A stretch of DNA of 64,000 nucleotides from Rhodothermia bacterium (lineage in GTDB: Bacteria; Bacteroidota; Rhodothermia; Balneolales; Balneolaceae): the NCBI GenBank assembly GCA_030427885.1, contig JAUICM010000005.1, positions 62,001-126,000 of the forward strand, in the 5' to 3' direction. Made by a program: the position numbers and the translations under genes. The notes under the pieces were generated by a model. It was given only the letters and a program-made list of their open reading frames with translations, searched no databases and was not told where the DNA came from. Position 1 is the first letter of the stretch; each line of letters begins with the position of its first letter. Of this stretch, positions 9,109 to 16,721 are shown one piece after another.

Positions 9109-9248
9109 ACAGTTATTTGTAATAAAATTTGATTCATTTGCAGAGTTTAATATGACTTGCAGCACAAATTTTAATGTAACATTAGAAAGCAGGAACCATC
9201 TATATATACAGAAGTAAATTCTGTTAAACAGCAATAAACTTTTAAGCT

Positions 9249-9620
9249 ATGTTGAATAAGAAAACGCTATTTGCAGTATTAATGGTAGTTGTTCTTGGAT
9301 TTTCATCCGTAGCATTTACAGATACTGAAGATATTAACAAAAACGAGAATGGAACCGTTGCAATAACCCTGGAGGGTAAAATTGTAGATTCCGAAACACA
9401 TAAAGAGCTACCCGAAGTTATTATTGAGGTAGTAGATACTAAACTCATCACTAAGTCTGATAAAGAGGGAAAGTTTAAGATAGAAGGTCTTGAAACCGAC
9501 CAGGTGTACAATCTGAAATTCAGACACGACAGGTATTTTGATTATGAAATACCTGTGATCAAAAACACAGACGATCAGGATTGGAATATCAATGTAACCC
9601 TTGAACCGGGAAGAGACTAG
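9249..9620 (+). CDS. Small secreted carboxypeptidase-regulatory-like domain protein
   Basis: A 123-residue protein with a signal peptide (residues 1-23, cleavage near AFT/DTE) followed by one domain. The pattern LEGKIVDSETHKELPEVIIEV...TKSDKEGKFKIEGLE...YNLKFRHDRYFDYEIPV is that of a CarboxypepD_reg-like / Cna-B type beta-sandwich, the same module that opens many TonB-dependent receptors in this phylum. Here it stands alone, without a barrel. No catalytic residues. Role unknown, probably periplasmic or surface. Single-gene unit closed by the strong terminator at 9679. Confidence 0.8.
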   Translation: MLNKKTLFAVLMVVVLGFSSVAFTDTEDINKNENGTVAITLEGKIVDSETHKELPEVIIEVVDTKLITKSDKEGKFKIEGLETDQVYNLKFRHDRYFDYEIPVIKNTDDQDWNINVTLEPGRD

Positions 9621-9678
9621 TGATGAATAAAGGTCGAGAGTAATATCTTACTTTTATTATTGATAGTAGTAGTGGGAA

Positions 9679-9703
9679 GGGAGCCTTTTTAAGGCTCCCT
9701 TTT
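9679..9703 (+). terminator. Rho-independent terminator
   Basis: Perfect 9-bp stem GGGAGCCTT (9679-9687) with AAGGCTCCC (9691-9699), three-base loop, then TTTTATTTTAT. Closes the gene at 9249-9620. Confidence 0.9.
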
Positions 9704-9707
9704 ATTT

Positions 9708-9715
9708 TATATTTG
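9708..9715 (+). promoter_or_regulatory. Candidate -7 box of the toxin-antitoxin operon
   Basis: TATATTTG, a full match to TAnnTTTG, immediately after the terminator. Transcription would start near 9722, at the edge of the palindrome 9720-9747. The -33 position falls inside the terminator stem and has no TTTG. Confidence 0.45.
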
Positions 9716-9719
9716 AAAT

Positions 9720-9747
9720 AAAAGCATAAATATGCTAATATGCTTTT
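9720..9747 (+). promoter_or_regulatory. Palindromic operator abutting the antitoxin start codon
   Basis: Perfect 9-bp inverted repeat AAAAGCATA (9720-9728) and TATGCTTTT (9739-9747), separated by ten bases that contain one more TATGCT half-site. The ATG of the antitoxin follows directly at 9748, so the leader has no separate Shine-Dalgarno site. Fits autorepression by the RHH antitoxin or the VapBC complex. Confidence 0.5.
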
Positions 9748-10035
9748 ATGAGAACTACCATAGACATACCGAACGAGTTGATGAAAAAAGCCAAGATCAA
9801 GGCCGCTGAAGAGGGAATCACCTTGAAAGAGCTTTTTGTCAAAAGCCTTACCTCCGAACTCGAAAAGCCGGAAATGAAGAAATCTCATCAAGAATTGTTA
9901 GAGGATCTGAGAGGCTCTATCATTTCTATGGATGTAGGCCCGGAGGATTCTGGGTTTGAAGATTTTGAGCCTGAAAGTGAATTTTTCTTTCATGTGAATG
10001 AGCCTGGTTCATCTACGAAAAAGAATAAGTTGTGA
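9748..10035 (+). CDS. Ribbon-helix-helix-type antitoxin, VapB-like
   Basis: A 95-residue protein. The N-terminus MRTTIDIPNELMKKAKIKAA ... GITLKELFVKSLTSEL (1-37) is the ribbon-helix-helix pattern used by antitoxins to bind DNA as dimers. The acidic C-terminal half (EDSGFEDFEPESEFFF, about 68-83) is the part that would wrap around the toxin. Its stop overlaps the GTG start of the toxin by four bases (GTGA), so the two are translationally coupled. Palindromic operator and promoter candidate lie directly upstream. Expected role: neutralise the toxin and repress the operon. Confidence 0.8.
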   Translation: MRTTIDIPNELMKKAKIKAAEEGITLKELFVKSLTSELEKPEMKKSHQELLEDLRGSIISMDVGPEDSGFEDFEPESEFFFHVNEPGSSTKKNKL

Positions 10036-10430
10036 TCCTGCTGGATACCCATATCTGGCTTTGGTGGTTGTGGGGATCAGATAGATTAAGTGCCAGGGAG
10101 AAAAGGCTGTTGGATAGTCTGTCAGAGAAAGGAAAGCTGGCTGTTTCAATTATTTCGCTTTGGGAGCTGGAGATTCTGGAGCGAAAGGGAAAGATCAGAC
10201 TCACAATAGATTTCGAAGATTTTATCAGGAAGTCCACTCATTCATCTATAATCAGGCTGGTACCACTCGATGTTCCGATAATTATTAAACAGCGTCTTTT
10301 ACCGGATTCTTTTCATAGTGATCCAGCTGATCGTTTGATTGCAGCCACTGCCTTATATACCGGATTTCCGCTTGCAACCAAAGATCAAAAGATCATCAAT
10401 TCAGGAGTTTGTGATCTATGGAAAGGCTGA
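10032..10430 (+). CDS. vapC: PIN-domain ribonuclease toxin, VapC family
   Basis: A 132-residue PIN domain with the expected acidic active site: Asp5 (LLDTHIWLW), Glu45 (SLWELEIL), Asp97/Asp100 (HSDPADRLIAATA) and Asp118 (ATKDQKI). The LLDTHIxLW and SDPADRLIAATA segments are typical of the VapC subgroup that partners RHH antitoxins. Such enzymes cut tRNA or rRNA in a Mg-dependent way and stop translation. The start is GTG, which overlaps the antitoxin stop. It is convergent with fixX, with only three bases between stops. All catalytic residues are intact, so it should be active. Confidence 0.87.
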   Translation: MILLDTHIWLWWLWGSDRLSAREKRLLDSLSEKGKLAVSIISLWELEILERKGKIRLTIDFEDFIRKSTHSSIIRLVPLDVPIIIKQRLLPDSFHSDPADRLIAATALYTGFPLATKDQKIINSGVCDLWKG

Positions 10431-10433
10431 TTC

Positions 10434-10736
10434 TTACCCAAAATTCCAGGTAACACCACGACCTATCTCAGGATCGGGATAATTCCAGTCGACCGCGCCC
10501 TGGTCACAGGCATACATGCACGTACCACATTCTATGCAATCCTCAACCTGAAAATGCACCTGATCTGATTCATCAAGGGTATAGCAGTTAGCCGGACACA
10601 CCCAGGTAGTACATTTATGGGGACATCCAGAATTACAGATCCCGGTATCAACAACAATATGCGGCTTGATCTCAGACTTCGCCTGATTACGATAGCTTAC
10701 AAGTCCAAGTCGTTCAGATAATTTGAGGTTTTTCAT
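10434..10736 (-). CDS. fixX: Ferredoxin-like protein FixX
   Basis: I place the start at the ATG ending at 10736, giving 100 residues, because it overlaps the TGA of fixC in a coupled ATGA; a longer reading frame extends 14 residues into fixC but is less likely. The protein has the FixX cysteine pattern: CNSGCPHKCTTWVCPANCY and CIECGTCMYAC, for Fe-S cluster binding, ending in GAVDWNYP...RGVTWNFG. It passes electrons between FixC and quinone or ferredoxin, as the separate counterpart of the Fe-S domain of ETF-ubiquinone oxidoreductase. Last gene of fixABCX. Confidence 0.92.
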   Translation of the reverse strand: MKNLKLSERLGLVSYRNQAKSEIKPHIVVDTGICNSGCPHKCTTWVCPANCYTLDESDQVHFQVEDCIECGTCMYACDQGAVDWNYPDPEIGRGVTWNFG

Positions 10737-12058
10737 AGAGATTTTCTTGCTTTGAATCCTAACTGTATCAGTTCCCAAAGGGATGAATGTCTTTTGATTG
10801 CTCCCAACAACATCTTCTCCGATTTCGGGGTTGGTTCATTTTTGATGGTGAAGAACTGTCGCCCAAAATCGCAGATCAGGTTTGGTACTTTACTTTGCAT
10901 GGTTTCAGTGTGCAGGAGATGTACAGCGTCCTGGAAATTGTTGATGTCTTTCATCACATAACTATCATTCAGTACGGCTCGGTATTCTCTGAGAACAGCA
11001 GAACTGTAATCATTTTGCTCCTTTGCTTTAACGATAGTTTCGGCAGCCAGTATTCCTGATCGCATGGCATAATCCATTCCCTGAATAGCTTTTCCGGCAT
11101 TCATCAATAAATTAGCAGCCTCACCTGCTATCAGGATCCCATCTTTGTATAATTCTTTAGGCATCGCTCTGGAATCACCCGACGAAACTACGTGCGCTGA
11201 ATATTCTACGATCTCACCACCTCTGATGGCGTCAGCTATTGTCGGATGAGTTTTGAAATGGTTCAGGAGATCATGAGGGCTGCGTTTTTTCTCACGCATA
11301 TCTTTGATGCTAAGTACAAGTCCCAGGGAGATAGTGTCCCGGTTGGTGTACAGGAATCCTCCGCCTTCAACACCATCGGTTGCCCAGCCAACAAATTCAT
11401 TACTCATGCCACTTAGCCCGTTAAGCTGGAACCGGTCTTCAAGTACTTTTTGGTCGAAGCGAATCACTTCTTTAATGCCGGTAAGCATATGATCAGCCGG
11501 TACATATTTGTCCTGAAGTCCGACCTGTCGTGTTAGCAGATTATTAACCCCTTCAGCTATGATCACAGAATCAGCATGAAATTCTTCCTCTCCGGTTCTG
11601 ATCCCAACTGCTTTGTCGTTTTCCATCAGAACTTCATCCACTTTGATGTTCGTGGCGATGAAGGAATCCATGGCAAAATCACTGGCATCAATGGCTTCCT
11701 GAACTTTAGCCGACAGCCAGTTATCAAATTTAGAACGAAGAACCACTACCCCTGAATAGGGAGCTTCGTTGAAATGTTTGGATTTAAAATCCAGCGAAAA
11801 AGTGGATTGCTCATCCATGAAAGTAAGCCGGCGATGATTAATGAACCGTTCCCAGCCCCCGTCTTCTTCCTCCCAATAGTTGGGAACAAGTTTGTTGAGG
11901 TCGCTGCCCCAAAGAACACCACCAGAAACATTCTTAGAGCCGGCAAACTCACCGCGTTCAATAAGCAGGAACTTCATGTTGTTTCTGGCGAGAGTAAGTG
12001 CTGCTGATAACCCTGCAACACCACCGCCAATCACTATACAATCAAATTTTTCGTCCAC
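10733..12058 (-). CDS. fixC: FixC, electron-transfer flavoprotein-quinone oxidoreductase
   Basis: A 441-residue FAD protein: dinucleotide-binding GGGVAGLSAA at 12-21, the ERGEFAGSKNVSGGV region typical of ETF-QO/FixC (35-48), and a second FAD motif DGILIAGEAANLLMNAGKAIQGMDYAMRSG. Length fits bacterial FixC, with the iron-sulfur part in the separate FixX. The enzyme accepts electrons from ETF and delivers them to menaquinone. It is the third gene of fixABCX, separated from fixB by a 105-base gap holding a palindromic repeat. Ordinary ETF-QO use with the acyl-CoA dehydrogenases is most likely; electron-bifurcating FixABCX is possible but cannot be decided here. Confidence 0.92.
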   Translation of the reverse strand: MDEKFDCIVIGGGVAGLSAALTLARNNMKFLLIERGEFAGSKNVSGGVLWGSDLNKLVPNYWEEEDGGWERFINHRRLTFMDEQSTFSLDFKSKHFNEAPYSGVVVLRSKFDNWLSAKVQEAIDASDFAMDSFIATNIKVDEVLMENDKAVGIRTGEEEFHADSVIIAEGVNNLLTRQVGLQDKYVPADHMLTGIKEVIRFDQKVLEDRFQLNGLSGMSNEFVGWATDGVEGGGFLYTNRDTISLGLVLSIKDMREKKRSPHDLLNHFKTHPTIADAIRGGEIVEYSAHVVSSGDSRAMPKELYKDGILIAGEAANLLMNAGKAIQGMDYAMRSGILAAETIVKAKEQNDYSSAVLREYRAVLNDSYVMKDINNFQDAVHLLHTETMQSKVPNLICDFGRQFFTIKNEPTPKSEKMLLGAIKRHSSLWELIQLGFKARKSL

Positions 12059-12082
12059 TTTATTTCCTATTTATTCTGAATG

Positions 12083-12160
12083 GTCATCCTGAGCGAAAGC
12101 GAAGGATCTAATCGTTGAATCGGCAAGATCCTTCTCCGCCAGTCGGCGGATCAGGATGAC
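12083..12160. repeat. Palindromic repeat, GTCAT...ATGAC family, copy B
   Basis: A 78-base element with perfect 10-bp terminal inverted repeats (GTCATCCTGA and TCAGGATGAC). It lies between fixB and fixC and matches copy C (13170-13247) nearly base for base. Confidence 0.85.
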
Positions 12161-12163
12161 TAA

Positions 12164-13138
12164 TTAGGTCTTAATCTTTTTCAGCTCCTCAATGAAAGGA
12201 GGCAGCACTTTGTAAAGGTCGCCAACGATACCATAATCGGCTACTTCAAAGATCGGAGCGTCCGGATCCTTATTGATAGCAACGATCACTTTACTGTTTG
12301 CCATACCGGCAACATGTTGAATAGCTCCTGAGATCCCAACAGCAATATACAGTTGAGGTGAAACCACTTTGCCGGTCTGACCAATCTGAAGGCTTGGGTC
12401 ATACATTCCCGACTCTGTCAGTGCTCTTGAAGCTCCAATTCCTGCATTCAGTACTCCAGCGAGTTCAGAGATCAGGGCTTTTCCTTCATCATCTTTTACT
12501 CCGCGGCCAGCAGCAACAATGCTTTCGGCTTCGTTCAGGTCAATAGTATCACTGGTTGAAGAGATGATCTCTCTGAGTTTAGCCTTCAGGTCACCTTCAC
12601 TAACACCTGCATCTACAGAAATAACTTCGGCTGTTGCAGGCGATTCATTCAAATCATAAGAGCCCGACCGAACGGATACCAGCACTTTATTACCCTTGGC
12701 TTCTACATTAGCCAGGATCTTAGCAGCCATTACCGGGCGTGTTGCTTTAATGCCACCATCGATCAGCTCAAAGGAAGAAACATCGGCTACCACAGCAGCT
12801 TTTTGGTTTGCAGCTAATGCACCGAGAATATCCTTGGTTCCTTCAGTTGAAGCGAATGCCGTCACCTTTGGATCAACCGTTTCTACAATTTTAGCAAGTG
12901 CTGAGAGAAGAGGGCTGTTTCGGTGTTCTGAGAATAATGCATCTTCAACCAAATAGATCTTTGAAGCACCATATTTCTGAACATCTTCCACGTAGTTGGA
13001 TGCATTAGGATCGATGATAACTGCTTCAGTGGTAAATCCGGCGGCATCGGCTAATTTCTTTGAATGTGAAAGTACTTCCAGTGATGAACGTTTTACTTTG
13101 CCGTCTGCAATAGCAATGTAGGTTAATATTGAACTCAT
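12164..13138 (-). CDS. fixB: Electron-transfer flavoprotein alpha subunit (FixB)
   Basis: A 324-residue ETF alpha subunit. The C-terminal FAD-binding domain is clear: VAAGRGVKDDEGKAL..., GASRALTESGMYDPSLQIGQTGKVVSPQLYIAVGISGAIQHVAGM...VIVAINKDPDAPIFEVADYGIVGD, which is the family signature. The N-terminal half is the ETF alpha/beta Rossmann-like domain. It forms a heterodimer with FixA and carries electrons from acyl-CoA dehydrogenases to FixC/FixX. Palindromic repeats sit in the gaps on both sides, an unusual interruption of the operon. Length is normal. Confidence 0.95.
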   Translation of the reverse strand: MSSILTYIAIADGKVKRSSLEVLSHSKKLADAAGFTTEAVIIDPNASNYVEDVQKYGASKIYLVEDALFSEHRNSPLLSALAKIVETVDPKVTAFASTEGTKDILGALAANQKAAVVADVSSFELIDGGIKATRPVMAAKILANVEAKGNKVLVSVRSGSYDLNESPATAEVISVDAGVSEGDLKAKLREIISSTSDTIDLNEAESIVAAGRGVKDDEGKALISELAGVLNAGIGASRALTESGMYDPSLQIGQTGKVVSPQLYIAVGISGAIQHVAGMANSKVIVAINKDPDAPIFEVADYGIVGDLYKVLPPFIEELKKIKT

Positions 13139-13169
13139 TCGTTTTTATTTTCTAATTCTAAATTTCTAT

Positions 13170-13247
13170 CTCATTCTGAGCGAGAGCGAAGAATCTTATC
13201 GGTGAAACGACCAGATCCTTCTCCTCCAGCCGGCGGATCAGGATGAC
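13170..13247. repeat. Palindromic repeat, GTCAT...ATGAC family, copy C
   Basis: A 78-base element between fixA and fixB, from CTCATTCTGAGCGAGAGCGA to CGGCGGATCAGGATGAC. It is close to copy B along its whole length. Confidence 0.85.
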
Positions 13248-13252
13248 CTTGT

Positions 13253-14023
13253 TCAAATTACGTTTGCTTCAGTATCTAATAACTGAGCTACTTTTCGAGC
13301 GATCTCATCTGCCTCGCCTTCAAATTTCTGTCCTGCTTTCCTGGCTGGTTTTGGTGCATAGGAAAGAGTTTTGGTAGCCGGACTCAGCTCTTCATCACTT
13401 AAACCAAGTGAGGAAATGTCAATAGAGTCGATGGGTTTTCTCTTAGAGGCCATGATTCCTTTAAGGTTTGGAATACGTGGATCATTCATGTCGTTCGAGC
13501 AGGTTACTGCACATGGAGTTGGTAATTCGATCATTTCCTGCCCGGTATCGCCCTGGCGTTTAACGATCAGTTTTGAATCTTCAACCTCCAGGCCAACGGC
13601 GTTGGTAGCATAAGGCAGATCCAGTTTTTCGGCTACCATGCTTCCAGTCAGGCCAGAATCGGTATCCTGAGATTGTTTACCTAATGAAAGTACATCATAT
13701 TCTTTGTCTTTAAAGAAAGCTGAAAGGATAGTAGCATAACTGGTTGAATCATAGCCTTCATCACCGGTGGTTTGAATATGAGTTCCCTTATCGGCACCCA
13801 TTGCCAAAGCTTTGCGGATGGTTTCGGAAGCCTTTGCTGGGCCAATACAAACCACTTCAACTTCACCGCCATGTTTTTCAGTAAGGACCAACGCCTCTTC
13901 TACAGCTGATGCATCATAGGCGTTCAACACAACCCTGTCAGCATCCATAATAAGTTCCCCTTCCTTGATCTGTAATGGTGCGGTCACGTCCGGCACCATT
14001 TTAATACATACGTAAAATTTCAT
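13253..14023 (-). CDS. fixA: Electron-transfer flavoprotein beta subunit (FixA)
   Basis: I use the ATG at 14023 (256 residues, MKFYVCIKMVPDVTAP), because family members begin at this point and GGAG stands just upstream; a frame open 20 codons further has no homology-like content. Signature stretches are VLNAYDASAVEEAL, AMGADKGTHI, GKQSQDTDSGLTGSMVAEKLDLPYA and PCAVTCSNDMNDPRIPNLKGIMASKRKP. It pairs with FixB, binding AMP (ETF type) or a second FAD (bifurcating type); I cannot tell which. First gene of the fixABCX unit, which serves the two acyl-CoA dehydrogenases nearby. Confidence 0.94.
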   Translation of the reverse strand: MKFYVCIKMVPDVTAPLQIKEGELIMDADRVVLNAYDASAVEEALVLTEKHGGEVEVVCIGPAKASETIRKALAMGADKGTHIQTTGDEGYDSTSYATILSAFFKDKEYDVLSLGKQSQDTDSGLTGSMVAEKLDLPYATNAVGLEVEDSKLIVKRQGDTGQEMIELPTPCAVTCSNDMNDPRIPNLKGIMASKRKPIDSIDISSLGLSDEELSPATKTLSYAPKPARKAGQKFEGEADEIARKVAQLLDTEANVI

Positions 14024-14129
14024 ACGCTCCGTGTTTTCGTCTTGATGTTTGTTCTCGTGGAACCGCTTTTTTGAAGCCTTCAATATACAAAAGCTGGAGA
14101 TTAATTTTGGCTAAGACTGGTTTTTTTTG

Positions 14130-14708
14130 CTATAGATCTTCATCAGTATTTGAAGCTAAACTATAGCCACCTTTAGAATAGATAGTGAATGACTTTGAAT
14201 AAACAACGAACCATTCCGATTCATCCGGATTCAGGCTTAACATCATTGCGAATCTGTACGGTCCTCTAAATTCAGAATTTCTTATACCCGAAGGGATTTG
14301 AAGTTCAATTTTTTCCATGAATTCAATCCTGGAGTAGGTAAAATAATGATCGTGTCTGCTATCATTGTCTGCAAAAAATACTTTCTCCCAATATTCTCCA
14401 TTCCACTTTTCCAGGTGGGAGTCTTGTTCATTTTCACAGTTTACAATATAGATCTCTTTGTGAGCATCGTTTATGTAAACTCCTGAATATTCATATCGAT
14501 ACCGGAAGGATTCTTTGTCAATTTCAACCTGAATCGATTGTGGGTATGCTTCAGGAGGATCCTCAGGAATAGTTGGAGGATCAGAGTAAGGATAAGGAAC
14601 ATTTGGATCAGCACCAGCCATTTCCAGTGCATAGGCAATGTAGGAACAACTCTGATGAAACAGAGCTGAAATCAGGATAAAAAGAATAAGAACGAGCTTT
14701 CTTTTCAT
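14130..14708 (-). CDS. Hypothetical lipoprotein
   Basis: A 192-residue protein with a lipoprotein signal (hydrophobic 5-17, lipobox FHQSC with Cys21). A proline-rich linker (PYPYSDPPTIPEDPPEAYP, about 38-56) leads to a soluble domain rich in aromatic and charged residues, with no motif I recognise. It probably sits on a membrane facing the periplasm. It is upstream of fixA on the same strand with a 106-base gap. No function is assigned. Confidence 0.7.
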   Translation of the reverse strand: MKRKLVLILFILISALFHQSCSYIAYALEMAGADPNVPYPYSDPPTIPEDPPEAYPQSIQVEIDKESFRYRYEYSGVYINDAHKEIYIVNCENEQDSHLEKWNGEYWEKVFFADNDSRHDHYFTYSRIEFMEKIELQIPSGIRNSEFRGPYRFAMMLSLNPDESEWFVVYSKSFTIYSKGGYSLASNTDEDL

Positions 14709-14782
14709 ATTCCTTTGTGAATTGGTTTACCCAAAAAACTGGAATAAATAAAAAGTGTAAATCACATGAGAATGCGAACGAT

Positions 14783-15370
14783 CTAGTGAAGGAACAGAGT
14801 TACTGATGCCCCGGCATAACTGGTGTTTTTATTCAGGTTTCCGAAGAGTTTGAATCCCAAAGCAATAGAACCTGACATATCTGCTTTAGTGAGCAATTCA
14901 ATTGGAAAACCAAGAGAAGAACTCCTGAATAATTCATATCCACCTGAAGCCCCGAACCAACCTTTTGGGATTCCGGGATAAAAAGTGTCTCCCCTGAGTG
15001 TTTGATGAACGTATCCAATTCCACCGGAGATAGTTAGTTCCAGTACATCCACACCGAAAGTTTTACCAGCTAACAGACTTGCTTCCCAAATACTTTCAGG
15101 ACTGGTTTTTATTCCATCCCTGACTCTCTGGTTGTATAAAAATCTTCCGGTTACAGTTATCGGCTTTGATTTATATAGAATTCCTGTTTGCAGAGAGGGA
15201 ATTCCAAAAGTTGCACCTCCAAAACCAATAAAGAAAGACAAATTCTTTGTCGCGGAATAGAGAGGATTCTTTCCCTCATCTTGTGCAATGATACTGCTGG
15301 TTGATAACAGAATTACACAAAAAAAAGCTGTTAATATTCTAGAATAGACTCTTAACATATTGGACAACAA
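14783..15370 (-). CDS. Small outer-membrane beta-barrel-like protein
   Basis: A 195-residue protein with a signal peptide ending near IIAQ29/DEG. The rest alternates polar and hydrophobic residues with many Gly and aromatic positions (FFIGFGGATFGIPSLQTGILYKS...VTGRFLYNQ...WFGASGGYELF...GSIALGFKLFG) and ends in a terminal aromatic/His, as in 8-stranded outer-membrane barrels. No specific family recognised. The start could instead be the ATG at 15358, which gives a more compact signal peptide. It faces its neighbours across short gaps on the same strand. Confidence 0.65.
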   Translation of the reverse strand: MLSNMLRVYSRILTAFFCVILLSTSSIIAQDEGKNPLYSATKNLSFFIGFGGATFGIPSLQTGILYKSKPITVTGRFLYNQRVRDGIKTSPESIWEASLLAGKTFGVDVLELTISGGIGYVHQTLRGDTFYPGIPKGWFGASGGYELFRSSSLGFPIELLTKADMSGSIALGFKLFGNLNKNTSYAGASVTLFLH

Positions 15371-15433
15371 TAAAACAAGTTATCTAATCATAATTAGAAT
15401 ATGTACAGAAACAAAGTATTGTAGTGAAATAAT

Positions 15434-16546
15434 TTAAGCCTCGTTGAAAAGCCTGATCCAGTTTCCACCCATGATCTTTTCTATTTCCGAAGAAGTGAAA
15501 TTGCTTTTATCCAGAGTTTGGTGTATCACTTTCATTCGATCAATGACATTGAATTCAGGAATAGCTACGTGTTCGGGTAAAGTATCAAAACCGAGTACGC
15601 CCTTATCATTTATGCTTTGCCACCATTCATGATAAACTTTCACCTGTTCTTCCTGATTGTTATTCGATTCCTTCATTCCCTGGTGACCGTCGATCGGGAA
15701 ATCATTGGAAACGGCGACTGCATCAATTCCAGCAACATTCACACAATGACGGATTTGTTTAACATAGTGTTCTGGTGTAGGTGGATCATCAGTGGTCAGC
15801 CAGAAGCTCATCATGAATATGCCCATAACACCACCTGAATCAGCAATTGCCCGGATCACATTATCTGGTGCGCACCGTGCATTATTGACGATAGCACGGG
15901 CAGCGCCGTGGGAGAGAATAACCGGTTTTTTTGAGGCTTTGACCACATCCAGTGCAGTCTGATCGGAGGAATGAGATACATCGGGAATTATACTCAGCCG
16001 GTTAAGTTCCGGAATGGCATCAAAACCAAGATCTGTTAATCCGGTTGGCTGAGCTTCAATTCCACCTCCGGCAAGAGGATTATCGTGGTGATGGGTTAAC
16101 TGGAAGACCCTGAGTTTATGATCAGCAAGTTTTGATAGTCTTGAAAGCTCTGTTCCAACAATCTCACCACCTCCCTGAACCTGCAGGATTAAGGTAGTTT
16201 GTTCTTTTCTAAATGAACGGAGAATGTCGTTGCCGGTTCTTCCAATATTCACTTCTGAATGTTCATTTGCTGCAGATATATATTGAGAAAGCTTATTTGT
16301 GGTCTCGGTAAAAGTACGAATCCAGGTCCTGGTACCATCTTCATGATCCACTGCCTTGTATACAGATGCATCAACAACAGCCCCAGCCAGACCTGCGGGG
16401 TTAAGCTTACCAAGATTTCCGAGTGCGTCAAGTGTCAAACCGTCCACATAAGGAATGGAAGGCCAGCTGTTGATGCTTCCGCTCAGGAATGCTTTAACAG
16501 CAAATGGGGCAAGTGATGCAGTTTTTAAAAAGGATCTTCTGTTCAT
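15434..16546 (-). CDS. M19-like (membrane dipeptidase family) protein with altered metal site, Tat signal
   Basis: A 370-residue protein with a twin-arginine signal (NRRSFLK at 2-8). The fold is that of renal/membrane dipeptidase: PDVSHSSDQTALDV with His192, ILSHGAARAI with His213, the NARCAPDNVIRA segment (Arg224), SNDFPIDGHQG (Asp282) and GGNWIRLFNEA at the end. But two conserved metal sites are changed: the usual DGHxD near the N-terminus reads DGLTL (35-39), and the usual EGG bridging glutamate reads QGG (Gln124). Either the enzyme has lost the normal two-zinc centre or uses another reaction. Family is clear, dipeptidase activity is doubtful. Confidence 0.82.
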   Translation of the reverse strand: MNRRSFLKTASLAPFAVKAFLSGSINSWPSIPYVDGLTLDALGNLGKLNPAGLAGAVVDASVYKAVDHEDGTRTWIRTFTETTNKLSQYISAANEHSEVNIGRTGNDILRSFRKEQTTLILQVQGGGEIVGTELSRLSKLADHKLRVFQLTHHHDNPLAGGGIEAQPTGLTDLGFDAIPELNRLSIIPDVSHSSDQTALDVVKASKKPVILSHGAARAIVNNARCAPDNVIRAIADSGGVMGIFMMSFWLTTDDPPTPEHYVKQIRHCVNVAGIDAVAVSNDFPIDGHQGMKESNNNQEEQVKVYHEWWQSINDKGVLGFDTLPEHVAIPEFNVIDRMKVIHQTLDKSNFTSSEIEKIMGGNWIRLFNEA

Positions 16547-16721
16547 GATCTTATAAATAGGTCACAGGGAGTGACTTCTAATCTAAGAATAAGATCCTAT
16601 TTATGTTCGGTAACTTTCTTATTGTGTCATTATAACACATTATATTATATTCCCGAAGTTTGCAGAGTTAAACAGAATCTCCTAATCTGACAAATACATA
16701 CTAACCAACCCCTTTCCGAAC

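Noticed and set aside
10434-14023. fixABCX as evidence for nitrogen fixation
   Set aside because: No nif gene is visible and two acyl-CoA dehydrogenases lie nearby, so the standard ETF/ETF-QO role is more likely.
14024-14083. 20-codon upstream extension of fixA
   Set aside because: ETF beta proteins begin at MKFYVCIK; the extra residues are low-complexity and charged.
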